Position numbers and translations under genes: made by a program
Part shown: positions 21,897 through 34,100 of the stretch, piece after piece
How positions within the stretch are numbered: the stretch's first letter is position 1
Layout of the letters: the number at the start of each line of letters is the position of its first letter
Notes under the pieces: generated by a model
The model's database searches: none
What the model was told of the DNA's origin: nothing
What the model saw: only the letters and a program-made list of their open reading frames with translations
Source: Bryoerythrophyllum caledonicum
Taxonomy: Eukaryota > Streptophyta > Bryopsida > Pottiales > Pottiaceae
Direction of reading: 5' to 3'
DNA length: 64,000 bases
Assembly: GCA_963971425.1 (NCBI GenBank)
Contig: OZ020517.1
Span: 24,438,462 to 24,502,461, forward strand

Positions 21897-22883
21897 GTCA
21901 GCATGGCCGTGTGGTCTAAGGGCCGGTTTACAGTAGGCCTGGGGTCGGATGGAAGGCTGGCTTGATTTGCCTTCAATCCGGCCCCAATTTTTCCATCCGG
22001 CCCAAAATAATGTAAAGCATTGAGGCCGGATTCTAGGGCCGGATTTCAAATTCATCATCTTGGCCCTAGTCAATGTAAAGTGTGGGGGCTGGATTTTAGG
22101 GCCGAACTTCCAATTTTTAAGTGTCTTAGATTTTCATAAGGCTCAACTAAAAATTATAAAAGCACATATGTCAAGCCTTTGTCTTTGTTTCTTTCCTAGT
22201 TTAAAGAAAAATAGGCTTCACTTTAAATGTTTTTTTCCTTACTACATTTAAAATTAAAAAATAAATAAGAGAATTTTTTCTATTTTCATAAATGTTTTCC
22301 TTTTTCTCCTATTTTTGATAGGTCTAAAATAAAAGAGAGTTTTTTTTCATACGTATGGAATTTTAAATTCCTCTTCCTATTATGACTATTGGAAAAAAAA
22401 AGTTTTATTTAATTTATTTGACCAAATTCCTTTTTTTGGGTGCATATCCTAATGGAAGGAGTATTTTTACTTTTTCAAAATTAAAATTAAAATAAAAAAT
22501 GAAAAATGAAAAATGAAAAATGAAAAATGAAAAATAATTAATTGATGGTAGTGATTTGAAGAATCCAACGGAGGACCTGAATTCGGCTCTAGATGGGAGT
22601 TTGGGCCACCCCAAACCTTGTCCCGATTGCTCCCAAAGGGCCAAAAGGTTTGGCGCCAAAACCATGCCACCTAAGGCGACATGTAGGATGAAATGTAGTT
22701 TCGGTTGGCCCCAAGTATAAAGCTTTTGGGTTGGATTTTGAGAGATTGAAAGACCCTATAGGTTGAAACTTGGAGAGTTCTGGCTGGCTCTCAATCTGGC
22801 CCCAAGTATAAACCGGCCCTAAGGCGCCAGACTCAAGTTCTGGTCTTTGAAAGGGGGGCATGGATTTAAACCCCACTGCTGAC
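21897..22883 (+). pseudogene. tRNA-Leu(CAA) relic split by a transposon insertion
   Basis: The halves 21897-21919 and 22823-22883 join to an 84-nt tRNA-Leu. The acceptor stem GTCAGCA pairs perfectly with TGCTGAC. The anticodon arm CCAGA-CTCAAGT-TCTGG gives anticodon CAA, and a long variable arm follows. The D-loop is interrupted after GTGGTCTAA by a 900-bp element with a TAA target duplication. The B box reads GATTTAAACCC instead of the usual GGTTCAAATCC and the T stem has two A-C mismatches, so the gene was decaying before or after insertion. It could instead be a tRNA-derived SINE head, but no SINE body or A/T tail follows. Confidence 0.85.
21920..22819. mobile_element. PIF/Harbinger-like MITE, 900 bp, inserted in the tRNA-Leu relic
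   Basis: The termini are GGGCCGGTTTA on both sides when the right end is read inverted. They are flanked by TAA at 21917-21919 and 22820-22822, the 3-bp target duplication typical of Harbinger/Tourist elements. Homology between the ends continues further (GGCTGGCT-like blocks). The interior repeats ggccggatt and aatgtaaag. No transposase frame is present. Confidence 0.85.
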
Positions 22884-23504
22884 TTGTGTCTCTTGAAGAA
22901 AAGAACAAGCACTACATTCATGTTGGTGGACCGGAGTTCTTCTTCTTCTTATGGAATGATTTCATTCAACATTGAAATCCAGCGCTACCGTGCACATTGG
23001 TTGGGTCAAATTAAATAATTTTTCCAATCCACATTAGTTTGGACACAACGGGTATCACCTAGGTGTTACATGAGTATTGCCTATATATTACATGGATATG
23101 ACCTTGACATCACACGGGTATCACCTTAGACAAATCCCTTGTATTTTCCAAAATTATTGGATAGTCTCCATTTTGAATAAATCATGTACGAACCTGACCA
23201 ATGTGTAGGGTAAGCTATGATTTTTGAATATTTTGAAATGGTCATGAGTTATATACATATAATGAAGGTATATTGTGTTTTATTAAATCATTAAATATTT
23301 TTAATGAAGTTGTGTGTTTGAGAAAGGTACCACATTATGATTATTGTATAAATAGTAGTAAGTAAAGTTTTCTTGAAAGTCCTTCTCAAAGAAGAAATAG
23401 AGGAGGCAAAGAAGGTATGATTTTTTTATGCACCAAAATAGATCATTAAAAATTTCATGCTCCTTTATTTTGCACCAATGAAATGCATTAGTAATGGCAA
23501 TCAA
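22884..23504. other. Intergenic, A/T-rich
   Basis: No gene was recognised. Near 23040-23120 there are repeated gggtatcacct / catgggtat motifs. The last 200 bp resembles in part the sequence at 24180-24300 and belongs to the repeat block that follows. Confidence 0.3.
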
Positions 23505-24545
23505 TGCTATTGGGCCCTGCCCAAAGCAAGCTAAAGCTTTCTCCTAGTTCCCAAGTTGACCAATGGTCTCTCCACACCTTCCCGAAGCAAAGCCAAGCCA
23601 ACATGTACATGTCGTCCCAATCACTAACAGAAGACGTCAAGATTCTGTGTGACATACGAGGTCACCTCCCTTTACTTTCATAACAAACTCTATTTTTTAT
23701 AATAGAATTTTCCATAATAGAGTAAACCATGTCACCCCGAATCTTAAAGTCTTATTTTGGTATCTCGGACCACATGGACATGGTGACTTGGCTTAGGAAA
23801 GGTGTAGAGAACCATCGGTCAACTTTTTAGGAACTTGGGGTACTACAGGGGAGCTTTAGCTGCATGTGTTAGGGCCCAAGAGCATTGATTGCGATCAACA
23901 ATCATGCATCTCATTGGTGCAACAAAAGGACGTATGAGATATTTCAAGTCTATTTTGGTGCATAAAAATATCTCATACTAGAGTTTTTTTGAAAGTAAAG
24001 GATCTTTCACCCAAAATCTTAGAGTCTTATGTTAAAAACTGGGACCACATGTACGTAGTGACTTGGCTTGGAGAAGGTGTAGAAGAACCAGTGGTCAAGT
24101 TTTTGAAAACTTAGGGTACCACGGGGAAGTTTTAGCTTGCATGGGGTAGGGCCCAAGAGCATTGATTGCCATGCATCTCATTGGTGCAGAAAAAGGGAGT
24201 ATGAAATATTCTCCTGCATAAATTTTTTGTCTTGTCTGGCACCATACTTCTATTGGTTTTCCCCTTTGAAAAGAACTTTCAAGAAAACTCTACTATCTAG
24301 CACCTCTGCTAGCCTCCAAGAGAAGATATCAGCTTTTGAGCCAATAGAATGCATGACAATCAATGCTCTTGGGCCCTACCCCATGTAAGCCAAAGCTCCC
24401 TCGTAGTACCTCAAGTTTCCAAAAAATTGACTAGTGGTTCCCCCATACCTCTTCCAAGCCAAGCCACCATGTACACATGATCCCAATTACTAACGTAGGC
24501 CCAAAGATTCAGGGTGAAAGATCTTTTACTTTCAGGAAAACTCTA
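23505..24545. repeat. Four copies of a ~190-bp repeat in +, -, -, + order
   Basis: Copies lie at about 23505-23700 (+), 23720-23900 (-), 23985-24175 (-) and 24355-24545 (+). They share gggccctaccccatg, aagctaaagctcc, ggttc-ccacacctt, a ccatgtacatg-like block, gattc-ggtga and cctttactttca. Adjacent inverted copies can form long hairpins. A fifth copy lies at 62030-62220. Confidence 0.75.
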
Positions 24546-24546
24546 A

Positions 24547-24801
24547 GAGCATCTCCATTGGGGCACGGGGCCCCGATAGATTTGCCCAGATGCCGCGGAC
24601 TCTACTCGAAAGAGTTACACCACCCACAGGAACGCGAACTGATTAAACGAGAACATGAGGGTGGCTGCGATTTTGGCTCCCCCTTCAAATTTTCTCTGTA
24701 TGCGGTGCATGTTCATCCCGACAATTCTCAAAATGCGCCCGCTTTACTTGGAATTTCTCCATCTTGACATGGAAATTATCCCGCCACGGGTGGAGATGCT
24801 C
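24547..24801. mobile_element. Harbinger/Tourist-like MITE, 255 bp
   Basis: The termini are GAGCATCTCCA and its inverse TGGAGATGCTC, flanked by TAA at 24544-24546 and 24802-24804. The GAGCATCTCCA terminus with a TAA/TTA duplication is common in plant Tourist-type elements. It sits at the end of the fourth 190-bp repeat copy, splitting it from its former neighbour sequence. Confidence 0.8.
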
Positions 24802-24989
24802 TAAAGTCTTTTCATCTTCTCCAACACAGGACTGAAATTATTGACCTACCATGCAAGGCCCTAGGCACATTAAGTTTTTTGAGGACCATCCCTTATCCGA
24901 ACCCACTAGAGACGAAGCTTCTGGTCGCCGAACCGCAGGCTCGATGACCGACCCGGAGGCCCGGATCCGAACCTGCACGACGGACTCAT

Positions 24990-25608
24990 ATGGGGAAGAA
25001 GATGACGCAGCTCGGGGCGTGCAAGGGAAGCGCGCTTAGGGTTTCACTTGTTGCCGCAACATCGCCGGCGCTTGTGTTCGCAGCGGAGAGCGCTTCCGGA
25101 GCCGTCAATCCACGCCGTTCTGCGTCTCCAAAGGTGCGTCCTCGTCTCTGCTCGCCGCTCCCGTTTTTTTGGTACGATTTCTCCCCGTTTCTGCACCGTG
25201 AGCGCTAGCCTAGGGTTTGAACGCGGCTTGCCCTTGGAATTCTCGCGGCGGTGCTTTGTTTTAAGGTTAGAAGGTTTTGGATGAGAGTTAAATTATTTTT
25301 TTGTGTTGATGCGCTTTTTCCAGGGTTTGTCTTTTTTAATTGGCGGTCGGTATTTGGAGTGGAGAGTGTTTTTTTGTTTGTTTGTATGTAGAGGAGCGAG
25401 TTGAGGCTGTTTGATACCGTAGCAGGGTAGAGTGAGGGGGTGAGTGGATGTTTGAGAACCTGGTGTGCATCAGGCCGGGGAGTGGCCGTGAGATTCTGTT
25501 ATCATAGGCGTGCTTTAAGAACCGAGTGTGTCTCTAGTTTTTGATTTGGAGCTGGTTGTCGGGAAAATTTCAAGAGTCGACGTCTGATGTTCACCTTAGT
25601 GTTTGCAG
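24990..25608 (+). promoter_or_regulatory. 5' leader of the zinc-finger gene with upstream ORF and 475-nt intron
   Basis: An ATG at 24990 opens a frame (MGKKMTQLGACKG...) to a GTGCGT donor at 25134. The intron runs to the cag at 25608. After splicing, the frame ends two codons later (GTT GCC TGA), making a roughly 50-codon upstream ORF that ends before the main start at 25709. Its protein does not match the conserved start of the zinc-finger family, so it is treated as leader. Confidence 0.45.
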
Positions 25609-25708
25609 GTTGCCTGAGTGGTGACTACCAAGGGACGTGAGAGTTCGCAGGGGGCGAGAACAGGAAGGCTAAGGGCCAGGCGGAGGGATCTAAGCGTAGG
25701 AAGTAGTC

Positions 25709-25948
25709 ATGGGCGGAGGTAATGGACAGAAGGCCAAGATGGCCAGGGAACGGAATGCTGAGAAGCTCAAGGGCGCCGGCAAAGGCAGCCAGCTTGATTC
25801 CAACAAGAAGGCCATGAACATTCAGTGTAAGGTCTGCATGCAGACTTTCATGTGCACTTCCAACGAGGCCAAGTGCAGAGAGCACGCTGAAGCAAGGCAT
25901 CCGAAGGTGGACGTGACAACGTGCTTCCCACATCTGGCGGCTAAGTGA
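25709..25948 (+). CDS. Small At2g23090-type zinc-finger (SERF/4F5-like) protein, 79 aa
   Basis: A single exon begins MGGGNGQKAKMARERN, the conserved start of this eukaryotic family. A lysine- and alanine-rich stretch follows (EKLKGAGKGSQL). Residues about 41-68 form a C2H2-type zinc-binding unit: CKVCMQTF, then KCREHAEARHP. The protein ends PHLAAK, close to the plant consensus, and the length equals that of plant homologues. Function is not well established; family members are small basic zinc-binding proteins, probably nucleic-acid or protein binding. The leader holds an upstream ORF and an intron, typical of a steadily expressed housekeeping gene. Confidence 0.93.
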   Translation: MGGGNGQKAKMARERNAEKLKGAGKGSQLDSNKKAMNIQCKVCMQTFMCTSNEAKCREHAEARHPKVDVTTCFPHLAAK

Positions 25949-28155
25949 AATGTTTTTATGTGACGCGAAATGGAGGTCGCAGATTTCGGTCCTCCTCGTT
26001 GGGGAAAAAGATAGTTACAATACTGGCTCGTAGTATTAAAGGCATGGTTTCGGCAAGATTAAGAGTTACTTTCAGCTTGCAATTTTCATAAGACTGAGAA
26101 AGAGCTGGTTACTTTCAGCTCGCGATTTCCGTAAGGCTGAGTAAGAGTTAATTTCAGCTTGCAATTTCCATATTGTCTTGTATAATGTGCTCTTGGATGG
26201 GCCCGTCAATTTAAGAATGAGTTTGAAGATAATTAGGTCTTCTGGTTTGTGCTTTTGGCCTCATAGAATGTTGCTGCTTTTCATGTACATCTGACGATCA
26301 ATAAACTGACTACGTGAAGTTGAGCTCTGATTAATTGGTTGTACTCACATTTCCTGGGTATTTTACGTTTATGTGAATGACCTTTCCCGCTCTGTTTTAT
26401 TTTTTTCTCATGGTCGCAGTGGACCTACAGATTTGTTTTCCCGTAATTACCGTTTCATGTTAAGTGTATTGTTTTAGCTGGGATATGTTGTGCTAAGATA
26501 TGTCGTGGCTGATTAAGCATGGTTGTCTGGAGGTGCTGGTCGACCTGGCGCTGATGAGAGCTTGAGCTTGCAAGGATAAAACTTTTATCATCGGTGGATT
26601 TCTGGTCCGGTTGTGGAAGTGTAAGAGACTACAAATTCGTACTCTTGCGTTCATTGTCTTTAGCCAATGACCTCGACATCCAGCCTTCAATTGTTTGGAA
26701 GCTTCAGATATTGATATTTGAAGATTGAAACGATCTTTTATTTACGATTTTTTTTGTTTAAGATGCTGCGCTAGGATTTTGCAGGCACATGACAGATTGC
26801 TCTGTACCTGCAACGACGGCAGAGAAACGCTTCTCTTCAATGTGGCAGCGAGACTGTCAGCATTGTTAATGTACGGAGATCCATATGCCAATGTCTTCAA
26901 GCTTCTGATGCGGAGATATTCGTCAGGTGTATCGCTCGGAAACCTTTAATTACAGCATCTCGGGCTGTCGCGTCTTAGCAGCCATTTGTCATCACTCGTT
27001 TCTTATAATGTGTCTTCCCTGTCTCGATTGAATGGTTCTCTCGGTTTGCAACTCCACGTCGTTTGCTCTTATCATCCGAACAGTCTTCATTTTGTGTCTT
27101 TCACAGATGCTGTGATCTTTTATTTCTCTACTTCGAATTCTACTCTATGTGTGAAGAATCATGCGCCGATCCTGATTGTGAAGTATAATATACCTTTCTA
27201 ACATGGGTGGGTGAGGATGGAAACGAACTTACTGAAACCTGACTAGTAAACCTTAACATGATGTGTCCTTTGGCAGGCCATGGGAAATTACGATTTTGCG
27301 CATTGTCGAACGAGAGCACCCTTCAAGTAGTTAAGTTAACAACCTGTTTAAATATCAAAGCTGGAAAGAGGTACATCCTGACCTAATGATGCTTTCCTTT
27401 GGTTCCTCAGGTCCTTTCTTTCTTTCTTCTCCCTAATCGTTCCTACCGATGCTTATCTGCTTGTGATTTTTGTCGATCTACGCCTGGCGTCTCCTGTTCA
27501 AGTTTGCTAGGCCATCCCTAATTCATTCGTCCTCTATCTGTCGCACCACTATTGGTTTGCGAAACATCGTTTATAAAAGTTTTAGATGGATGTATAAGCT
27601 GGAGAATTTGATAGGAGATTGACCTAGATTTATCCCCTGTTCCAGAGTTTGTCTTGTTCGTCATGTCTTTAAATTTCTTGTCCCGTTTTTTACTTGCTAC
27701 GTACGTCAATCATATTTTTCTGGATTGGTGAGGCTGTTGCAAGGGAGGCATTTATCTGTCAAATTAGGGTTCCGATGACATTGACAAATCATCGTAATGG
27801 CATGTCAAAGTCTGGTCTCTTTCTTCGGAACTGTCATTGTTGGCAAGCGTCGCTAGTCATCTTGGTATTGGTTACCTACTCGTACCATATTTTTGAATGC
27901 TGCTTACTGTTTTCCCGCAATTTGTCACTCTAAACAAAATTTTCCTGGTCTTGAAGTGTTATTACTGTTGCAAACCTGATGCAGGTTGTCTTCTTTTCGA
28001 AAGCAATCCAGGTGCATGATGAGAATTCTTGAGGTTGCGAAGCTGGTGTTAGCCATGGTTGCCATGGAATATGGCATGCCAAATTCTGTGATCATATCCG
28101 GGTCGTGAGTAAAGGCTAAGTGCCACGCCTGCGCAGTCGATGCGTGGTCTGCATT
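25949..28155. other. Intergenic; zinc-finger gene 3' side and AP-1 gamma promoter side
   Basis: No conserved coding frame or RNA gene was recognised in 2.2 kb. Near 26055-26170 there is a triplicated block (actttcagctt/cgcaatttcc-ta). The rest is unique A/T-moderate sequence that could hold the upstream leader exon of the adaptin gene. Confidence 0.35.
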
Positions 28156-31100
28156 ATGGCTTTTCTGATGGGGAATAGACTCAGGTATTCTTCTCAATCA
28201 CTTGTTGTCTCCTTGCTGTTTCAGTGATTCAGTAACTCTGCTTTGTTCTCAAATTTTTTGGCTAGAAGGCTGGGCTTTGAACCGCTGCAATATCTGGATG
28301 TGCAGGGATTTGATAAGTTCTATTCGGGCATGCAAAACAGCAGCTGAAGAGAGGTCAGTTGTTACCAAAGAGTGCGCAGCATTACGTGATTTGCTGACAG
28401 AGCCGATCCAGTATCACCGACATCGCAATATTGCAAAGCTTATGTTTATCCATATGTTGGGCTATCCAACTCACTTTGGGCAGATGGAGTGCATCAAAGT
28501 GATCGCGGAGAGCGACTATCCAGAGAAGCGGATTGGCTACTTGGGACTCATGGTCCTTCTCGATGAGCGCCAGGAAGTACTCATGTTGGTCACAAACTCG
28601 ATCAAAAAGTATCCTATCCCCATTTTTTCTTCGCTATGAGAGGCGCTGTAATGCCTTCTCAACGTTGGATTCATATCTAGGTTGAAGTATAGGTTTCTAC
28701 ATTGGGTACTGTCAAATTCCTTCGCATCAAGTAGTAGATGTGGCGGTGAGGTTTTGCACGTTCTCACGACGTTTTGACAATCTGGGACCTTAACTAAAGC
28801 CAGTGACTTACACCATTCAAATCAGCATGTCACTGGGCTGGCCCTTTGTGCTCTTGGTAACACCTGCACAGCTGAAATGGCTCGAGATCTTACTTCTGAG
28901 GTTCAGAGGTTGCTCAATGACAATAACGCCTACATCCGCAAGAAGGTACGTATTATCTGACCATGATGTCGAAGTATTTACCGCTCATTAGTATTCAAAT
29001 ATCATTGGTGGTCTCAGCTCAGTTATGTATGGATGCAATAAATTTTAGTTCCAAATCACGAGCTGATTTGTTACCAAAGAAATGAAAACAATTAGCGTTG
29101 GAAAGACAGGTTATTGACGACTAACCAAATGGGTCGATTTTGAAGAGATCATATTTATGAGAAAAGCAGTTGATCCTTCATGCAAGGAAAGATTAAGACT
29201 TCAATGGTGCAGGGTGGGGTTACGTGGTCTTGTAGGCAGCCCTGTGCGCAGTTCGAATAATACGTAAAGCTCCAGACCTCATTGACTCCTACAAAGGGCC
29301 AGCATCAAATCTCCTCCTGGACAAGCATCACGGTGTTCTCGTTTCAGGAGTCAAGTTATGCATTGAGCTCTGTCGAGCCAGCGAAACAGCTCTTGAACAT
29401 TTCAGAAAGGTGTGTGTGCACGGTTGATGTTTAACGTGAGTCGAGGTGATCATCTTTCATTAGGACAGAAAAACAAATTCTGAACCCTGGTGTCATGGTT
29501 GTGCAGCAAGTAGAAACAATTGTGAGGCTATTGAAGAATCTGGTACTAGGTGGCTATGTCCCCGAATATGATGTAAGTGGGATTTCCGATCCCCTTCTAC
29601 AGATTAAGATTCTCAAGCTACTGCGTCTTGTGGGGAAAGGGGACAGCGACTCGAGCGATATCATGAGCGATGTTCTTGCACAGGCTTGTATACTAATCCT
29701 CAGTTTTTCGCTGCAACATAAATCCTGCTTCTGACTTGATGTCTCGTTTACATGATTTCAGAGCTTTTGTTGTCCGAATACTGGTAACGTAATCGATTTT
29801 TCTAAACGGGTGTTGCATATATGATGGCCATTAACTTTTGTTCTTGCAGGTTGCTACCAACACAGAAGGTACAAAGAATGCTGGAAAAGCCATACTGTAT
29901 GAATGCGTGCTAACCATAATGGCAATTGAGGATATAGGAGGATTAAGAGTGCTGGCAATCAACATCCTTGGTCGGTTTCTCCCAAGCATGGATAACAATG
30001 TTAGGTCGGTGGGATCTGGTCTGCCTCTCATTGTTCATTATTGGCTAGTACAAAGATAGTGCCATCATATCAACTTGTTCAAATTCGTCACATGCTTCGA
30101 CCCGGAGCGTCTTCTCATCCTTTGTTTGATGTTCCTGCTAGTTGAGCATTTGTCCAAACTCCATCATATAATTAGTGACAATCTCTTAACGACAATTTAC
30201 TCTTATTCCTAGACTCCAAGTGGATGTGTCATTATGGGCTCATGTAGTGGGACTAAAGGCCATGAGCCTCGTACTTCTTGTCGCAGGTATGTTGCTCTTA
30301 ATACTCTGGCAAAGGTTGTTGCTGTGGACACTCAAGCCGTGCAGCGCCACCGCAAAATAATAGTGAACTGTGTCAAGGTACTTCTCAACTGCTTTTGTCC
30401 GTTGCATTATTACTAATTCGCTCTTGTTAATATCTTATTCCCAAATAAGAGGTAAGATAAATTTTTAGTCTGAATTCTGAGCAACCAGGTTTGGATGTAC
30501 TAATTCTTTTGTTATTATTTTCGTTAATCCTGATAGAAGTGCATGATCATGTGTTCAAAGCGGTTGCTCTGACCACACATCCAGGACTCAGATATTTCGA
30601 TAAGGGCACGAGCTTTGGAGCTTGTAGTTAACCTTGTTAATGAGAAAAACGTGAAGGCGTTGACCACAGAGCTACTTGAATACCTCAAAGTTAGCGATCC
30701 CGAATTCAAAGTGGACCTTTTGGCAAAGATTGCTGCTCTAGTATACAAGTAACATGGTCTTGGCAATCTTTGTTCTTGGATCACTTTAGTTTCTGATGCA
30801 ATAGGATTGGGAGTCATTTCTTTGTACTAAGATTCGTGTCTACAGCCCCTTGTACTTTGGTTGCGCCTCATAGTCTTTCTAATAAGATTTTTGAAGTTGT
30901 TGCATGGGCAGGTACGCTCCAACAAAGCTCTGGTACATTGATCAACTCATATTAATAATGGTGGAGGTAAACGATCCGTTTCCTGCAAAGCCATCACGTT
31001 TGCAGAATTGGTTGTTTGAATTTCAATGTCATAGCAAGGGTCCAAGTTTATGAACGTTTCATATGTTTCATATATGCCAAGTCTTGAAATCCAAGAACTG

Positions 31101-34100
31101 AATGATGGAGGCACTGTATCTGCTAGAAATTTTGAGCTATTGCATTCATCTGGCAATGAAGTGTACAGGAGCACCTCACGTTCACTGAGTTTATGGGTTG
31201 TTGCCTGGCCAGGCTGGGAAGTATGTCAAAGAGGACGTCGTTCGGTCTTTGGTGGCTGCAGTCAGTAATGCAGCTGATCTTCAAGGATATGCTGTTCGTG
31301 CACTTCATCGTGCGTTTCTAAATTGGAGCGGTCAGGTCTAGTATAATTACCTATCATCACATGTCTACCCTTCAATACATTTATAGTGAGACATGTTTGT
31401 TCGGGTGTTTAAACCATAACGGAAAGAGTCAATGACAAATTCCTTCTGTGAATGTGAATCAAATCACTAGTCTCTCAAGTTGTTTGAACTTTTCTGATAA
31501 TAGGATAGCCTTGCTCAAGTGACAGTATGGTGCATTGGCGAATACGGTGACATGCTTGTCAACAATTCGATGGAATTGGACTGCGAGGAGCCTCAAACGG
31601 TAAGTTACAGACCAATCTTTGATCCAAGCCTAATATTAAAATCGTACTGTCTTTACGCATCGTCGATGAGCTGATTTATTGGCGTTCTGATTTGGTTGCC
31701 GTGGACTCAATTTTACAGGTCACTGAATCAGATGCTGTGGACGTTGTCGAGAGTGTCCTCCACGATTCTCGAGTTAGTCCAACAACAATCGCATTCTCCC
31801 TCACAGCTTTGTTGAAACTGACGTCACGGTTTCCTCAGTGTTCAGAGTAAGATCCCGATTTTATTCGTTAAGAGAATATGTACTACTTGGTACCATAATT
31901 GCTGCTCTTTATAAGTTGGAATTGTACATAGAGAAATCAAAGCTTCTAATGGCCATATAACAGGCGACTCAAAGCTTTGTTAGATGGATATTCTAGAAGC
32001 ATAATCCTGGAATTGCAACAGCGCTCCGTGGAGTTTGGATCCATTATTTCCAGGCACTCCAGTCTCAGGTTAGTGACGTTAATTCTTTCTACTTCCCTTT
32101 TCATTTATTCAAAACCTCAGATCTGTGTGGATACATACATGACTATGTTGAGCGTTGCACTCCTCTTGATGGAGTTTTCCTCTGGATCGCAAATTCCTAT
32201 GTGTCTCAGAGGTCCGCTTTTGGAGAGGATGCCCGTTCTGGATTTGGAATCTTACTACAAAAAACATGCTGGAAAGTACGAGTGTCGTTTTGTTAGTCGT
32301 TCTGTTAGTCCCGTGGATAGAAAGCTCGCAACATATCCAGCGCCGACAGAGTTGACTACGAACAACCTTATAGACATGCTCACTTTCCAACCCGAGGAGC
32401 ATTTCTCAGCTCCCTCCGTTTCAGCTGTTAGGTGTACCAAGTCCAGCACTTACACCCACTCTGTCGTCTACTCCCGGTAAGTCTGCCTCCTCGATCACCT
32501 TTGAATATTTGCAATGTCCTTTCTAGAAATTAGAGTCATTTGTAAAGTCACCTGGAGTTTCAGTAAGACACCTCTCTTTTAATTTCTTAATATACTATTA
32601 TTTGTTTACCCCAAATAGTTATTAGATAATGAATGAGCTTGGTGGTCGTTCAATTATAATCCTTCAACTCAGTTAATGGAAGTGCTTGGTGGCCTCTATC
32701 CTCATGTCAAAGTAGTTTTAGCCGCCCTTGACGAGATTGCATGAGATACACTTCTTTTGAGCTGATTTTAGATATCGAGAAGTATTTGTAGCTGAATAAT
32801 AGGGGGTATCTTTCTCAAACTTCGGGGGTGGCTTTACAAATATCTCTAATCGGAAATGTTGGTCTCTTCATGGTAAATACATCTATACATTTTGGAGATG
32901 TATGTCAGAGCTCTAACAGAATTTTTACATCGTGGCTTACAGTGGGATATTCGGTGGGAGGTGCTAGTTCGCTGCTGGATATTTTGTCAGTAGGGGAGGA
33001 AACAAATCCACAAAATTCTACAGCGTCTCGAGGACCTTCAACATTAGAGGCCCTGCTATCGAATCCAAAGCCCGACCATCGACTTTCCATTCTCGAATTG
33101 GACGCACAACCTCTCCTTGCGACACCAGCAGAGGTGGGTACCCCATCGAGAACCAATCCAGCTCCTCTTGTTGAGCCAACGCATCAGACTAGTTCCCCTC
33201 CATTCGTTGAGATCCCATTGACAGACAGTCGAAGCTCGACATTCCAGCAGCCAACACTAGCTGAGCAAAAGAGGATTTCTATGAATGACGCTCAAAAGCA
33301 AGAGAACCTGACCCAGCAGCGCAGGAAATCTCTCTTTGACGATGTACTGAAGAACAGTGAAGTTCGGGTGGCTGAGACGTGGCCTACTACAGCCCAGCAA
33401 CGGAAGCTGAAGGAAGAGTCCGAATTGAGACTCAGCCGCCTCTCTTCTCTTACTGAACCTCAGTTGTCACCTAAAAGATTCTCTCTAGGAAGCAGTGGGG
33501 TTCCTAAAAGCAGTGAAGTTCCTGGTGACGATAGTACGTGGCCTTCCAAATCCCAGCAACAGAAGCTGAAGGAAGACTCCGCAGTCAGAATCAGCCGAAT
33601 GTCTTTTCACAGTCCACCTGCTCAGCAAAGTAGTGTTCAAGCTGATGCTTATCATGATGATACTTGGCCTTCACTAACCCAGCAACAGAAGCTGAAGGAA
33701 GACTCTGCAGTCAGAATCAGCCGCCTTTCTTTTCACAACGAGTCTCCACCGCCTCAGGAGCCACTTGGCGTATCCCTTGTGCCAGACGAGCCAAAAGGAA
33801 GTGAATTAGCTTCTGTTTTGCCCTCACCAGCCGAGCAACAGAAGCTGAAGGAGGAAGCTGAAGTGAGAATCACTCGTATGGCTTTCCACAGCATTGAGAC
33901 TCCAGTCGCTTTCGAGCCTTGCGAAGACTATCCTGCTATCGTGGCTCTGCTAACGCAAGGGTTGAGGGTGGACTTCGAATTCAGGAAGAGCCCGGGGTCG
34001 CCGCAGTCTACAGCTATCAAGGCATCTTTCACCAACATGTCAACCACACCCTACACAGATTTCGTCTTTCAAGCTGCAGTGCCAAAGGTACCTAAATTGT

